A stretch of 49,099 nucleotides of DNA from the NCBI RefSeq assembly GCF_003992005.1, contig NZ_RQVL01000016.1:1-49099 (forward strand). Direction: 5' to 3'. The first letter of the stretch is position 1; each line of letters opens with the position of its first letter. This DNA comes from Veillonella sp. VA139. GTDB taxonomy: Bacteria; Bacillota; Negativicutes; Veillonellales; Veillonellaceae. The notes beneath the pieces are model-generated. The model was not told where the DNA came from, did not search any database, and worked only from the letters and a program-made list of their open reading frames with translations. Below, piece after piece: positions 1-5,121 of the stretch. A program made the translations under genes and the position numbers.

Positions 1-78
1 TTATTTGAACACATTCATTGTAACAAAGGATGACCTTCTTTTGCTATTTTATTTTCCCACAAACATTTTACACTAACT
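1..78. repeat. 78-bp sequence repeated inverted at the far end of the window
   Basis: Bases 1-78 are the exact reverse complement of 49022-49099; identity stops at base 79. Both copies lie at the window edge and point outward, so the repeat probably continues beyond it. At this end it abuts a truncated abiF gene, which fits an insertion sequence or other dispersed repeat that interrupted abiF. No transposase is visible inside the window. An assembly break at a shared repeat would also give two identical contig ends. The repeat is seen; its identity as a mobile element is inferred. Confidence 0.85.
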
Positions 79-92
79 AAGAATTTCAATAA

Positions 93-200
93 TTATTGAC
101 AAGTAAAAAGATAATCTTTGGCTCGTTGTTCATCATCAACAATTAGTCCACAGCTAGTCAATATATTTACTTGCTCATCAATTGATTTAAATGGTTTCAA
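93..200 (-). pseudogene. abiF: truncated abiF (Abi_2 family), first 35 codons only
   Basis: Reading starts at TTG (200-198), preceded by an AGGGGG ribosome binding site in the 3' arm of the terminator hairpin of the upstream RNA. The peptide begins KPFKSIDEQVNILTS and aligns with the start of the intact AbiF at 36974 (KPFQTHNKQLKILRS). The shared pattern continues as GLIVDDEQRAK against NLIIKDGSKAK. It stops at TAA (95-93), 15 bases before the window-end repeat, so the catalytic HEPN part is missing. It is a remnant of a second abiF system, probably cut by the flanking repeat element. Confidence 0.8.
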
Positions 201-285
201 AAAAATAACCCCCTCTATTAACTGATATAATAGAGAAGGTTATTTTCCATACAGGTCCCCTGAGGGAATATCTGTACTTATCCTA
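199..285 (-). ncRNA. abiF-type upstream RNA, left copy (orphan)
   Basis: A minus-strand promoter (-35 TTGCTA at 319-314, 17-bp spacer, -10 TATACT at 296-291) predicts a start near 285. The RNA has a first hairpin (275-251, ACAG/CTGT ends, loop with CCUCAGGGG) and then a strong second hairpin (244-204, AATAACC/GGTTATT ends) followed by seven T, a terminator. The same promoter-hairpin-terminator-abiF order occurs at 37062-36989, where the first loop has CCUGAGGG. From memory, an abiF RNA motif is known upstream of abiF genes. Here the RNA and promoter look intact although the toxin gene is truncated. Confidence 0.7.
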
Positions 286-324
286 ACTCTAGTATATAGA
301 GTATATACAAATATAGCAAGACAA

Positions 325-534
325 TTATAAATCTTGAGGCGGTTCGCCGTATAAACGAACCATGCCTGACTTTGTTACTAGCCAAATACGTTTAGATTGG
401 CGTGCCTCTACTCCGATATGAAAGCGTGCAGGCTTGCCATTACGACTAATACAGGCTTGGCGAAGTGAATCCGTAGTTTTTCCCCAAGCTTCGGCTGCTT
501 CTTCTAGTGTTAATACTTCATCTAAGGCATTCAT
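325..534 (-). CDS. small helix-turn-helix protein (69 aa)
   Basis: The start is ATG at 534, which overlaps the stop of the upstream 43-aa gene as TAATG, so the two are translationally coupled. The N-terminus (LTLEEAAEAWGKTTDSLRQAC, residues 7-27) has the look of a winged or MerR-like HTH of the type that reads its own promoter. A basic middle and a C-terminal segment with WLVTKSGMVRLYG follow. It is the last gene of a three-gene minus-strand operon that starts at a promoter carrying a perfect 20-bp palindrome (884-903), so it may be the repressor of that operon. That regulatory role is inferred. An antitoxin role is possible. Confidence 0.6.
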   Translation of the reverse strand: MNALDEVLTLEEAAEAWGKTTDSLRQACISRNGKPARFHIGVEARQSKRIWLVTKSGMVRLYGEPPQDL

Positions 535-665
535 TATTTCCACATCCTTCCCATGATAAAACCCCAAACAGCATAGAATAAAGCAACTTCAACCATATGC
601 TTGTCCCAATCAAAAATAAAAGTCATAGTAATTGCCAATACAATCATTGGTAAATATCGTTTCAT
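534..665 (-). CDS. 43-aa hydrophobic membrane protein
   Basis: ATG at 665 with an AAAGGAGAG ribosome binding site six bases upstream. The protein is a helical hairpin: hydrophobic residues about 4-18 (LPMIVLAITMTFIF), a short charged turn (DWDKH), and hydrophobic residues about 25-39. The stop codon overlaps the start of the downstream HTH gene. It belongs to no family I recognise. Its size, two membrane segments and coupling to a DNA-binding protein fit a small phage membrane effector (holin-like, exclusion or toxin), but this is inference only. Confidence 0.6.
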   Translation of the reverse strand: MKRYLPMIVLAITMTFIFDWDKHMVEVALFYAVWGFIMGRMWK

Positions 666-693
666 TATATCTCTCCTTTGTGGTATAATACAT

Positions 694-723
694 ACAGGTT
701 GGGAGGCTTTCGCCTCCGCCTGT
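694..723 (-). other. intergenic hairpin with GAAA loop
   Basis: On the minus strand an outer stem ACAGG/CCTGT encloses an inner stem GGAGGC-GAAA-GCCTCC. It lies between the 40-aa and 43-aa genes and has no following T-run, so it is not a standard terminator. It may set relative expression of the two genes as an attenuator or processing site. Confidence 0.5.
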
Positions 724-733
724 ACTTAAGTCC

Positions 734-856
734 CTATTTTTTAGATTTCTTGGTCGATTTCTTCTTAGGGGCTTTTTTCTTTTTGCTATCGTAGTGTAAG
801 TAAATCATTATTAACCATCCGATGAGCCACTCAATATCATTCTTATCAATGTTCAT
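734..856 (-). CDS. 40-aa membrane protein with lysine-rich tail
   Basis: ATG at 856 follows a GGAGGTG ribosome binding site. Residues 8-21 (IEWLIGWLIMIYLH) form one hydrophobic segment. The tail from residue 25 is almost entirely lysine, serine, threonine and proline (KKKKAPKKKSTKKSKK). This is the first gene after the strong palindromic promoter at 882-910. One short membrane helix with a basic tail resembles small membrane toxins and some phage exclusion peptides, but I recognise no family. The excellent ribosome binding site and promoter support it being real. Confidence 0.6.
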   Translation of the reverse strand: MNIDKNDIEWLIGWLIMIYLHYDSKKKKAPKKKSTKKSKK

Positions 857-881
857 TGTTTCACCTCCTCTCTATATTTAT

Positions 882-910
882 ATTATACCGTATATACGGT
901 ATAAAGTCAA
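882..910 (-). promoter_or_regulatory. strong promoter with palindromic operator in the spacer
   Basis: On the minus strand -35 TTGACT (910-905), a 17-bp spacer and -10 TATAAT (887-882). A perfect 20-bp palindrome, TATACCGTATATACGGTATA (884-903), fills the spacer and covers part of the -10. It would drive the 40-aa, 43-aa and HTH genes. A bound dimer would block polymerase, so the operon is probably tightly repressed, perhaps by its own third gene. Confidence 0.75.
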
Positions 911-929
911 GAGAAAAAGATAAAATTTG

Positions 930-958
930 TAGACAAAAATAATATTTTGGTGTATATT
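930..958 (+). promoter_or_regulatory. promoter of the 965-1057 small RNA
   Basis: TAGACA (930-935), 17-bp spacer and TATATT (953-958) precede the structured RNA at 965. It diverges from the promoter at 882-910, with only about 20 bp between their -35 boxes. Confidence 0.5.
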
Positions 959-964
959 ATAGTA

Positions 965-1057
965 AAGTTGACTTGTGAAGGAGCAAGGCTGGGTTCCCGA
1001 ATGGGAGTAGGATATAATCTTAGAAATCCCAAGCCCCTAGGGTCAGCTTATTTTTTT
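965..1057 (+). ncRNA. candidate structured RNA converging on the DUF3644 HEPN gene
   Basis: About 93 nt. The ends pair as an 8-bp stem (AAGTTGAC at 965-972 with GTCAGCTT at 1042-1049, one G-U pair), followed directly by a run of seven T (1051-1057), so the closing stem doubles as terminator. Inside are a GGCUGGG/CCCAAGCC stem with one bulge, a hairpin UCCC-GAAU-GGGA, and a weaker AGGAU/AUCUU hairpin. The 3' end overlaps the stop codon of the HEPN gene on the opposite strand. I recognise no known RNA family. It could be an RNA partner of the HEPN protein or simply an antisense RNA. Confidence 0.6.
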
Positions 1058-2043
1058 AATGAATCCCTTAACCCTTGAATGATATGTTCGGGGTCTTTTT
1101 TTATTTCCGCTTTTATGAAATCTAAAAGTCGTTGGCTATACGAATAATTGGGAGTGGAATTTAGAGTGTAAGCATAGGTGTAATTGGGATTATTTTTAAT
1201 ATTATAAAACTTGCAGAACAGTTCAAAATGATTGCTATTAAATTTACTAGGAATTGTATCTGGAGTGTTAGGCGATATAAATCGAATAGCATTCTTTTCA
1301 ATCCATTGATTAATAAACTTTAAGCATTGTTTTTGTCTAAATGGGTATTGTTTTTGAGGGTCAACTTGTTGCTTCATAATGTATGTAGACTGTTCGGCAT
1401 CTTTTGCGATACAGAAGGTGGCGGTTGCATGTTTTGGTTGTTTTACCAAAGCCCAATCATGGACAACTTTAATTGCATAGTTCGAGTTACCATCCGAAGG
1501 AAGAGAACTATCAATATCATCTTTTGTGTGTAACAGTTTATCAGATATCTCTTTTGGATATCTAGCTTTTATTTCTGATGATTGAATATCAGATAGTTTA
1601 ACAGATAGAGTCAAGAAGTTAGCGCCAAGTTTATCAGTGATATCTATATCGAAGTATGCTATAAGTTTATTCGTATAATTAAGAACACAGGATTGAAACA
1701 ATGGAATATAAAATGATTCATATTCTTCTGTAATATAATGGGTACTGATATTACGCAACTGTATAATTTTCTCTAAATTTTGGCGTGATGGATCGTGTGA
1801 GTTAGTTAGCACTTTACGAATGCATCCCTCTAAAGATAAAGTTCTAGTATTATTATCTCCATAATAGATGGAGTCATTTTTAGAAAGTAGATACGCTTTC
1901 AAAAGTAGTTCCCATGCATTGCAGATAAAAAAACTGAAGCCTTCTACACGATATTTGATAGTAGGTTTATTATATATTTCAATCGCTAAAATAAACGCTT
2001 CTTGACTTTTTTCCAATAGTTTAAAAATAATGTTGTTTTCCAT
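1048..2043 (-). CDS. HEPN-domain protein, DUF3644-like (331 aa)
   Basis: ATG at 2043 with AAGGAG upstream. The N-terminus has the DUF3644 look: LLEKSQEAFILAIEIYNKP, then YRVEGFSFFICNAWELLLKAYLL (residues 31-53 region). A HEPN RNase motif RxxxxH is present as RNISTH (R97 to H102), which in this superfamily forms the RNA-cleaving site of the dimer. The C-terminal half (about 180-331) is not recognised in detail. It lies in the lysogenic arm downstream of the XRE-ImmA-XRE genes, so it may be expressed in the lysogen as an exclusion or abortive-infection gene. The family is known to occur in defence contexts; the RNase role here is inferred from the motif. Confidence 0.75.
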   Translation of the reverse strand: MENNIIFKLLEKSQEAFILAIEIYNKPTIKYRVEGFSFFICNAWELLLKAYLLSKNDSIYYGDNNTRTLSLEGCIRKVLTNSHDPSRQNLEKIIQLRNISTHYITEEYESFYIPLFQSCVLNYTNKLIAYFDIDITDKLGANFLTLSVKLSDIQSSEIKARYPKEISDKLLHTKDDIDSSLPSDGNSNYAIKVVHDWALVKQPKHATATFCIAKDAEQSTYIMKQQVDPQKQYPFRQKQCLKFINQWIEKNAIRFISPNTPDTIPSKFNSNHFELFCKFYNIKNNPNYTYAYTLNSTPNYSYSQRLLDFIKAEIKKDPEHIIQGLRDSLKK

Positions 2044-2109
2044 GTTATCTCCTTATAAAGTTTACGATAGTATTGATTGTGATACACACTCATATTGTGT
2101 ATATTATGT

Positions 2110-2138
2110 CCCCATTCTATTGGAGTGGGGATTTTTTT
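2110..2138 (+). terminator. intrinsic terminator, plus strand only
   Basis: CCCCATTC (2110-2117) pairs with GAGTGGGG (2123-2130), followed by seven T on the plus strand. No T-run follows on the minus strand, although the flanking genes are on the minus strand. The plus-strand transcript it would end is not apparent; it may block antisense transcription into the repressor genes. Confidence 0.6.
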
Positions 2139-2150
2139 ATTTTTTAGTAT

Positions 2151-2573
2151 CTAAGATGATTTAGAAAGTTTAAGAAAGTTAATATAGTCAAATAGCTTAT
2201 CATATTGTTCATCGGTAAATGAAGCGGTTTCAGCAAGTAGAGTTTGTTGTTGAGGGGAGTATGTGATAGGCTTCGGTTCTATATGATTAGGATCATCTAT
2301 ACAGCCAGGAGATGGAGAAGAGGTAGAGTAATTATTTTGTGGACGTACGGATTCCATAGGGACATCATATCCCATGAGCCATGCTTCATTTACATTAAGT
2401 GCTTTTGCAAGAAGATATATATTATCTTGTTTTGCTTTCCAACGACCTGATAGATACGAACTGATAGCGCCCCTAGATATACCTGATAGTTGAGCGAGTT
2501 CTATAGCCTTAATATTTTTTAGTTTTAAACTTTCCTTTAGACGTTCACTGAAAGTTGTTACGATTTTAGACAT
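2151..2573 (-). CDS. XRE-family regulator, second repressor (140 aa)
   Basis: I use ATG at 2573 (MSKIVTTF) rather than the in-frame TTG two codons upstream; GAGG lies eight bases before it. The HTH covers about residues 10-65 (IELAQLSGISRGAISSYLSG, then ALNVNEAWLMGYD), the typical Cro/C1 fold with the WLMGYD continuation common in Firmicute phage repressors. A proline- and serine-rich linker and a C-terminal helix ending in YINFLK follow. It starts 15 bp after the ImmA-like gene, so it is third in an operon led by the main repressor. A second repressor in the same operon suggests a layered switch, or that it regulates the left-arm genes. Confidence 0.85.
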   Translation of the reverse strand: MSKIVTTFSERLKESLKLKNIKAIELAQLSGISRGAISSYLSGRWKAKQDNIYLLAKALNVNEAWLMGYDVPMESVRPQNNYSTSSPSPGCIDDPNHIEPKPITYSPQQQTLLAETASFTDEQYDKLFDYINFLKLSKSS

Positions 2574-2588
2574 ATACAACGCCTCTCT

Positions 2589-2861
2589 CTAGTAGTCTAC
2601 GACATGCCAATAAAAATTTATATCTTGATAATCTTCAAAAGCAGATGAGGAGTTGTGGTTTATTATTTCAATATCTTGCACATTGATATGAGAAAAGAGG
2701 TCACCCTGAATGATATGTCTCAGTTCATGGAGGACCTCTTTTTTTTGTCTTGCTTCAGATAAAGAGTTATTAACAAGAATCGTGTAGACATCAAAATCAT
2801 TGGAACTTACAAGTACTGCATTAGCATTTCTTAAATTACAACTAACGATATGAACGATCAT
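2589..2861 (-). CDS. minimal ImmA/IrrE-like metallopeptidase (90 aa)
   Basis: ATG at 2861 with AAGGAG upstream. The zinc-peptidase motif HExxH is present as HELRH (residues 45-49), preceded by the substrate-strand pattern VYTILVNNSLSE. ImmA-type proteases cleave phage repressors during induction, and this one sits directly after the main repressor gene. It is shorter than classical ImmA and lacks an obvious extended C-terminal domain. Short forms of this kind are common in Firmicute phages. The repressor-cleaving role is inferred from position and motif. Confidence 0.75.
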   Translation of the reverse strand: MIVHIVSCNLRNANAVLVSSNDFDVYTILVNNSLSEARQKKEVLHELRHIIQGDLFSHINVQDIEIINHNSSSAFEDYQDINFYWHVVDY

Positions 2862-2890
2862 TAAGACCAACTCCTTAAAATAATTTTAAA

Positions 2891-3280
2891 TTATTGATAT
2901 TTTGATTTTAAAAATTCAACATATTTTATGACGTCTTGCATATCTTCTTTTTTTAAATCTTTTGAAGCAGAAAATAACACTCTGATTTCTGGATTAGTTC
3001 TAGCTTGTTCAGCAAATGCAGCAGCTTCTGGATCTGTATAATATCCATCGGTTGAAATATCTTTTTCTAAAAAGTAACTTTTTCCTACTTCAAAGTAATC
3101 AGCCAGCTTTTGAATTATCCCCATTCGGGGGATTGATTTCATTAGTAACCATTTACCAACAGTAGATTCTGTAACATTTAAAATTTTAGATAGTTCAACT
3201 TGATTTATATTATGTTTCTGCATGAGCTGAGATAACCTTTGGCTAAATAGCTTTCTGATTTCTTCATTAGATAATGGCAT
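2891..3280 (-). CDS. XRE-family prophage repressor, CI-like (129 aa)
   Basis: ATG at 3280 with AGGAG eight bases upstream. HTH at about residues 15-70 (INQVELSKILNVTESTVGKWLLMKSIPRMGIIQKLADYF), then a linker with TDPEAAAFAEQ and the C-terminal helix DMQDVIKYVEFLK that recurs in this repressor class. It is divergent from the Cro-like gene across a 171-bp control region containing its probable operators (TAGAAT/ATTCTA half-sites). A minus-strand promoter TTGCTT-17-TATTAT lies upstream. It is first in an operon with the ImmA-like protease and the second XRE protein. Confidence 0.9.
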   Translation of the reverse strand: MPLSNEEIRKLFSQRLSQLMQKHNINQVELSKILNVTESTVGKWLLMKSIPRMGIIQKLADYFEVGKSYFLEKDISTDGYYTDPEAAAFAEQARTNPEIRVLFSASKDLKKEDMQDVIKYVEFLKSKYQ

Positions 3281-3366
3281 AATATAAACTCCTAGTTTCT
3301 TTTATAATATACTTCATATGCATATAATAGAATATTTTTCTGAAAAAAGCAACAATAAAACTATAA

Positions 3367-3411
3367 AACTAGAAAATAAATCTTGACAATAGAATTATAT
3401 TCTAGTACAAT
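3367..3411 (+). promoter_or_regulatory. early promoter with repressor operators
   Basis: A near-consensus promoter TTGACA (3383-3388), 17-bp spacer, TACAAT (3406-3411) drives the Cro-like gene and early operon. The spacer is itself a palindrome, TAGAAT-TAT-ATTCTA (3390-3404), and a half-site AACTAGAAAAT lies just upstream (3367-3377). Repressor bound here would shut the lytic promoter. Confidence 0.8.
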
Positions 3412-3451
3412 TCAGTTATAAAATAAAAGATTGAATGAGAGGAGGTTAATT

Positions 3452-3649
3452 ATGCATATTCAAATTAGCTTAAGAGCTGCTAGAGTAAATGCAAATTTAA
3501 CGATTATGGAGGCATCTAGGCTTATTGGAATCGGTAAAGATAGATTATTAAAATGGGAAAAAGCCCCACATCTCGTGAATGCACTTTATCAAAAGAAGAT
3601 TTCCGAAACCTATGAAATACCAATTGATTATATTTTTTTTGGCATATAA
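3452..3649 (+). CDS. Cro-like XRE regulator (65 aa)
   Basis: I use ATG at 3452, seven bases after GAGAGGAGG; an in-frame TTG seven codons upstream would place the ribosome binding site inside the gene. The protein is a single HTH domain (IMEASRLIGIGKDRLLKWEK, then ISETYEIPIDYIFFGI). It is the first gene after the lytic promoter and divergent from the repressor, the normal Cro position. Its stop codon lies inside a long perfect dyad that matches the operator sequence. Confidence 0.85.
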   Translation: MHIQISLRAARVNANLTIMEASRLIGIGKDRLLKWEKAPHLVNALYQKKISETYEIPIDYIFFGI

Positions 3650-3685
3650 CTAGAATTAAATTCTAGTTATATAACTAGAATTAGG
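3644..3685. promoter_or_regulatory. 29-bp perfect dyad operator plus half-site after cro
   Basis: Bases 3644-3672 are a perfect dyad centred on 3658, with core TAGAATT-A-AATTCTA. A further TAACTAGAATTA half-site follows (3672-3683). The core matches the operator in the early promoter spacer, so this is probably an additional repressor or Cro site, 250 bp downstream of the first and suited to looping. As RNA it would form a hairpin, but no T-run follows. Confidence 0.7.
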
Positions 3686-3727
3686 TAATAACTAAATAAA
3701 TGAAGCAAAACTTTACCAGGAGGGAAT

Positions 3728-3928
3728 ATGTTACCAGGATTAACAGAAGAACAAAATGAGTGGCTACGAAGCATGCACGTGGCTGCAATGGACGAGTTGC
3801 AAATAATAAAAAAGATAGAAAAAACGGATAAATTATTGGCATATAAGTTAGGATTGGCTACTTTCACTCAAGCAAAAACATATTTAGAGTTAGGGAATTT
3901 TGAAAGTGATCCAAGATTCCCAAAGTAA
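3728..3928 (+). CDS. small phage protein of unknown function (66 aa)
   Basis: ATG at 3728 after AGGAGGG. The protein is mostly helical and charged (LTEEQNEWLRSMHVAAMDEL, then YKLGLATFTQAKTYLELG). No family recognised. It is the second gene of the early operon, before the CRISPR-like segment. Confidence 0.6.
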   Translation: MLPGLTEEQNEWLRSMHVAAMDELQIIKKIEKTDKLLAYKLGLATFTQAKTYLELGNFESDPRFPK

Positions 3929-3945
3929 GGAGCAGAAATCACAAT

Positions 3946-4054
3946 GTTTCAGTCCCCGCAATGGGGAAGTAATTCTAAAAGAAATGTATTGAGCACAGTT
4001 CCAAATTTATCAAGGCGCGTTTCCGTCCCAGTAATGGGGTTATAGCAAGAAAAT
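3946..4054 (-). CRISPR. CRISPR-like mini-array: two repeats, one spacer
   Basis: Two 36-nt repeats lie at 4054-4019 and 3981-3946, with a 37-nt spacer at 4018-3982. On the minus strand both repeats contain a small hairpin (CCCC/GGGG in one, CCCA/TGGG in the other) and end GGAC-x-GAAAC, the usual 3' end of repeats whose last eight bases become the crRNA handle. The repeats agree at 24 of 36 positions and at 18 of 21 over the hairpin-handle half. The spacer matches 17617-17653 of this prophage at 34 of 37 positions. A promoter lies just upstream on the same strand. No cas genes are visible. It could act with host Cas proteins, or be a repeat-like decoy or guide RNA. Confidence 0.75.
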
Positions 4055-4066
4055 ATATTTAGTTTG

Positions 4067-4096
4067 ATTATAGGCATGGAAACGCCTATAAGTCAA
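4067..4096 (-). promoter_or_regulatory. promoter of the mini-array with a dyad in the spacer
   Basis: On the minus strand TTGACT (4096-4091), an 18-bp spacer and TATAAT (4072-4067) predict transcription from about 4060 into the first repeat. TTATAGGC and GCCTATAA form an 8-bp dyad spanning the spacer and touching both boxes, so the promoter is probably repressible. The XRE gene starting at 4126 is the nearest candidate regulator. Confidence 0.7.
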
Positions 4097-4125
4097 TGAA
4101 TACTTTCAGCAAAAAAGGTTGAATC

Positions 4126-4308
4126 ATGAATTTATACGAAAACATTAAGAAGAAGTGTAAGGAGAAAGGTGTCAGCATTGCCAAGCTAGAGCGAGCTGCA
4201 AAACTTTCAGTAGGGAGCATATCCCACTGGAGAGTATCGGACCCCAAGGTGGGGAACGTAAAGGCAGTAGCAGATTACCTTCAGTGTAATATAGATGAAT
4301 TGTTGTAA
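4126..4308 (+). CDS. small XRE-family regulator (60 aa)
   Basis: ATG at 4126 with AAAGG upstream. The whole protein is one HTH domain: CKEKGVSIAKLERAAKLSVG, SISHWRVSDPKVGNV and AVADYLQCNIDELL. It lies between the mini-array promoter and the rest of the early operon. It may bind the dyad at 4069-4093, about 30 bp upstream of its own start; that is inference from proximity. Confidence 0.8.
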   Translation: MNLYENIKKKCKEKGVSIAKLERAAKLSVGSISHWRVSDPKVGNVKAVADYLQCNIDELL

Positions 4309-4322
4309 GGGGGTGGAAATAA

Positions 4323-4607
4323 ATGAACAAAATAACAGGGTATGAAGAGTTTTCAAAATCTCTGACCCCAGAGCAAAAAGAGTTTCTTGAAACACGTTAC
4401 CAAGAAAAATTAGAGATGACAGAAAAAACATTAAAAATATACAAAATGGTAAAAAAAGAACTCAGTGCACGGCATAACGAAAAGCTAACTTGGATGACAT
4501 ACAATATGAAAGAAATGATGAGTCAAGCAGAGGTATATTGGAAGTTAGTGCATGGTAAAGAAGATGAGCGATATGAAGATTTTTGGGAGCACATAACAGA
4601 GTTGTGA
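4323..4607 (+). CDS. early phage protein of unknown function (94 aa)
   Basis: ATG at 4323 after AAGGGGGTGG. A highly charged, helical protein with coiled-coil character (SLTPEQKEFLETRYQEKLEM, KIYKMVKKELSARHNEKL). No family recognised. It lies tightly between the small XRE gene and the 110-aa gene in the early operon. Confidence 0.6.
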   Translation: MNKITGYEEFSKSLTPEQKEFLETRYQEKLEMTEKTLKIYKMVKKELSARHNEKLTWMTYNMKEMMSQAEVYWKLVHGKEDERYEDFWEHITEL

Positions 4608-4619
4608 AAGGAGTACATC

Positions 4620-4952
4620 ATGGATGATTTAATGACTAGGTTAAAAGCCTTGGACAATGTAATGGATCGTGTAGAGTTATTGCCAGATATTGCCCCATTA
4701 GATGTAGCAGCGGTTGCTTTAGGGTATACGAAAGCAAGGTTAATGGCTGGTGGCAAATCAGGAGACTTACCGTATGTAGAGGTGATTCATAACCGTGAAA
4801 CCAATACACATACATACTCAGTTATCAAACCACGGTTATTAGCTTACCTACGTGGAGATGATATTGGGCGTGAACGGACAATCGTCCTGGTTACACCAGA
4901 TGGAATTATGCCATCGCAATCGTATTTGAAGAGGTTACTTGGCAATGATTAA
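4620..4952 (+). CDS. early phage protein, possible HTH (110 aa)
   Basis: ATG at 4620 after AAAGGAG. Residues about 25-45 (APLDVAAVALGYTKARLMAG) look like a helix-turn-helix of the excisionase or MerR kind, followed by a strand-rich part (PYVEVIHNRETNTHTYSVIK) and a C-terminal helix. A DNA-binding role is plausible but I recognise no named family. Its last codons overlap the next gene's ATG. Confidence 0.55.
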   Translation: MDDLMTRLKALDNVMDRVELLPDIAPLDVAAVALGYTKARLMAGGKSGDLPYVEVIHNRETNTHTYSVIKPRLLAYLRGDDIGRERTIVLVTPDGIMPSQSYLKRLLGND

Positions 4953-5121
4953 GAAACAAAAAAAGACTATATGCACCATATGCGATGAAAGAGATAAACA
5001 AACTAGAGCCTATGTGCATTGTAGTCAGGTGGATAACATTATTTGTATGGAGCATTGTGAAAGATGTCAGTATCTAAAAACATCCATGGGGCAATGGAGG
5101 TGTACCTATGAGAAATCATGA
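4945..5121 (+). CDS. small cysteine-rich zinc-binding protein (58 aa)
   Basis: ATG at 4945 overlaps the previous gene's end. Cysteines are spaced as CTIC near residue 10, then CSQ, CMEHCERC and C near the C-terminus, a zinc-ribbon or treble-clef pattern. Such proteins are common in early phage operons, usually of unknown function. The next gene overlaps its last codons. Confidence 0.6.
   Translation: MIKKQKKTICTICDERDKQTRAYVHCSQVDNIICMEHCERCQYLKTSMGQWRCTYEKS

Noticed and set aside
2076-2088. 13-bp match in inverted orientation to 35813-35825 as an attachment-site core
   Set aside because: Matches of 13 bases are expected by chance several times in 49 kb, and an attachment core should be a direct repeat.
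4067-4093. Possible third CRISPR-like repeat (GGAAAC within a hairpin)
   Set aside because: It shares only GTTTCC with the repeats and lacks the CCCC/GGGG block. It is better explained as the dyad of the mini-array promoter.
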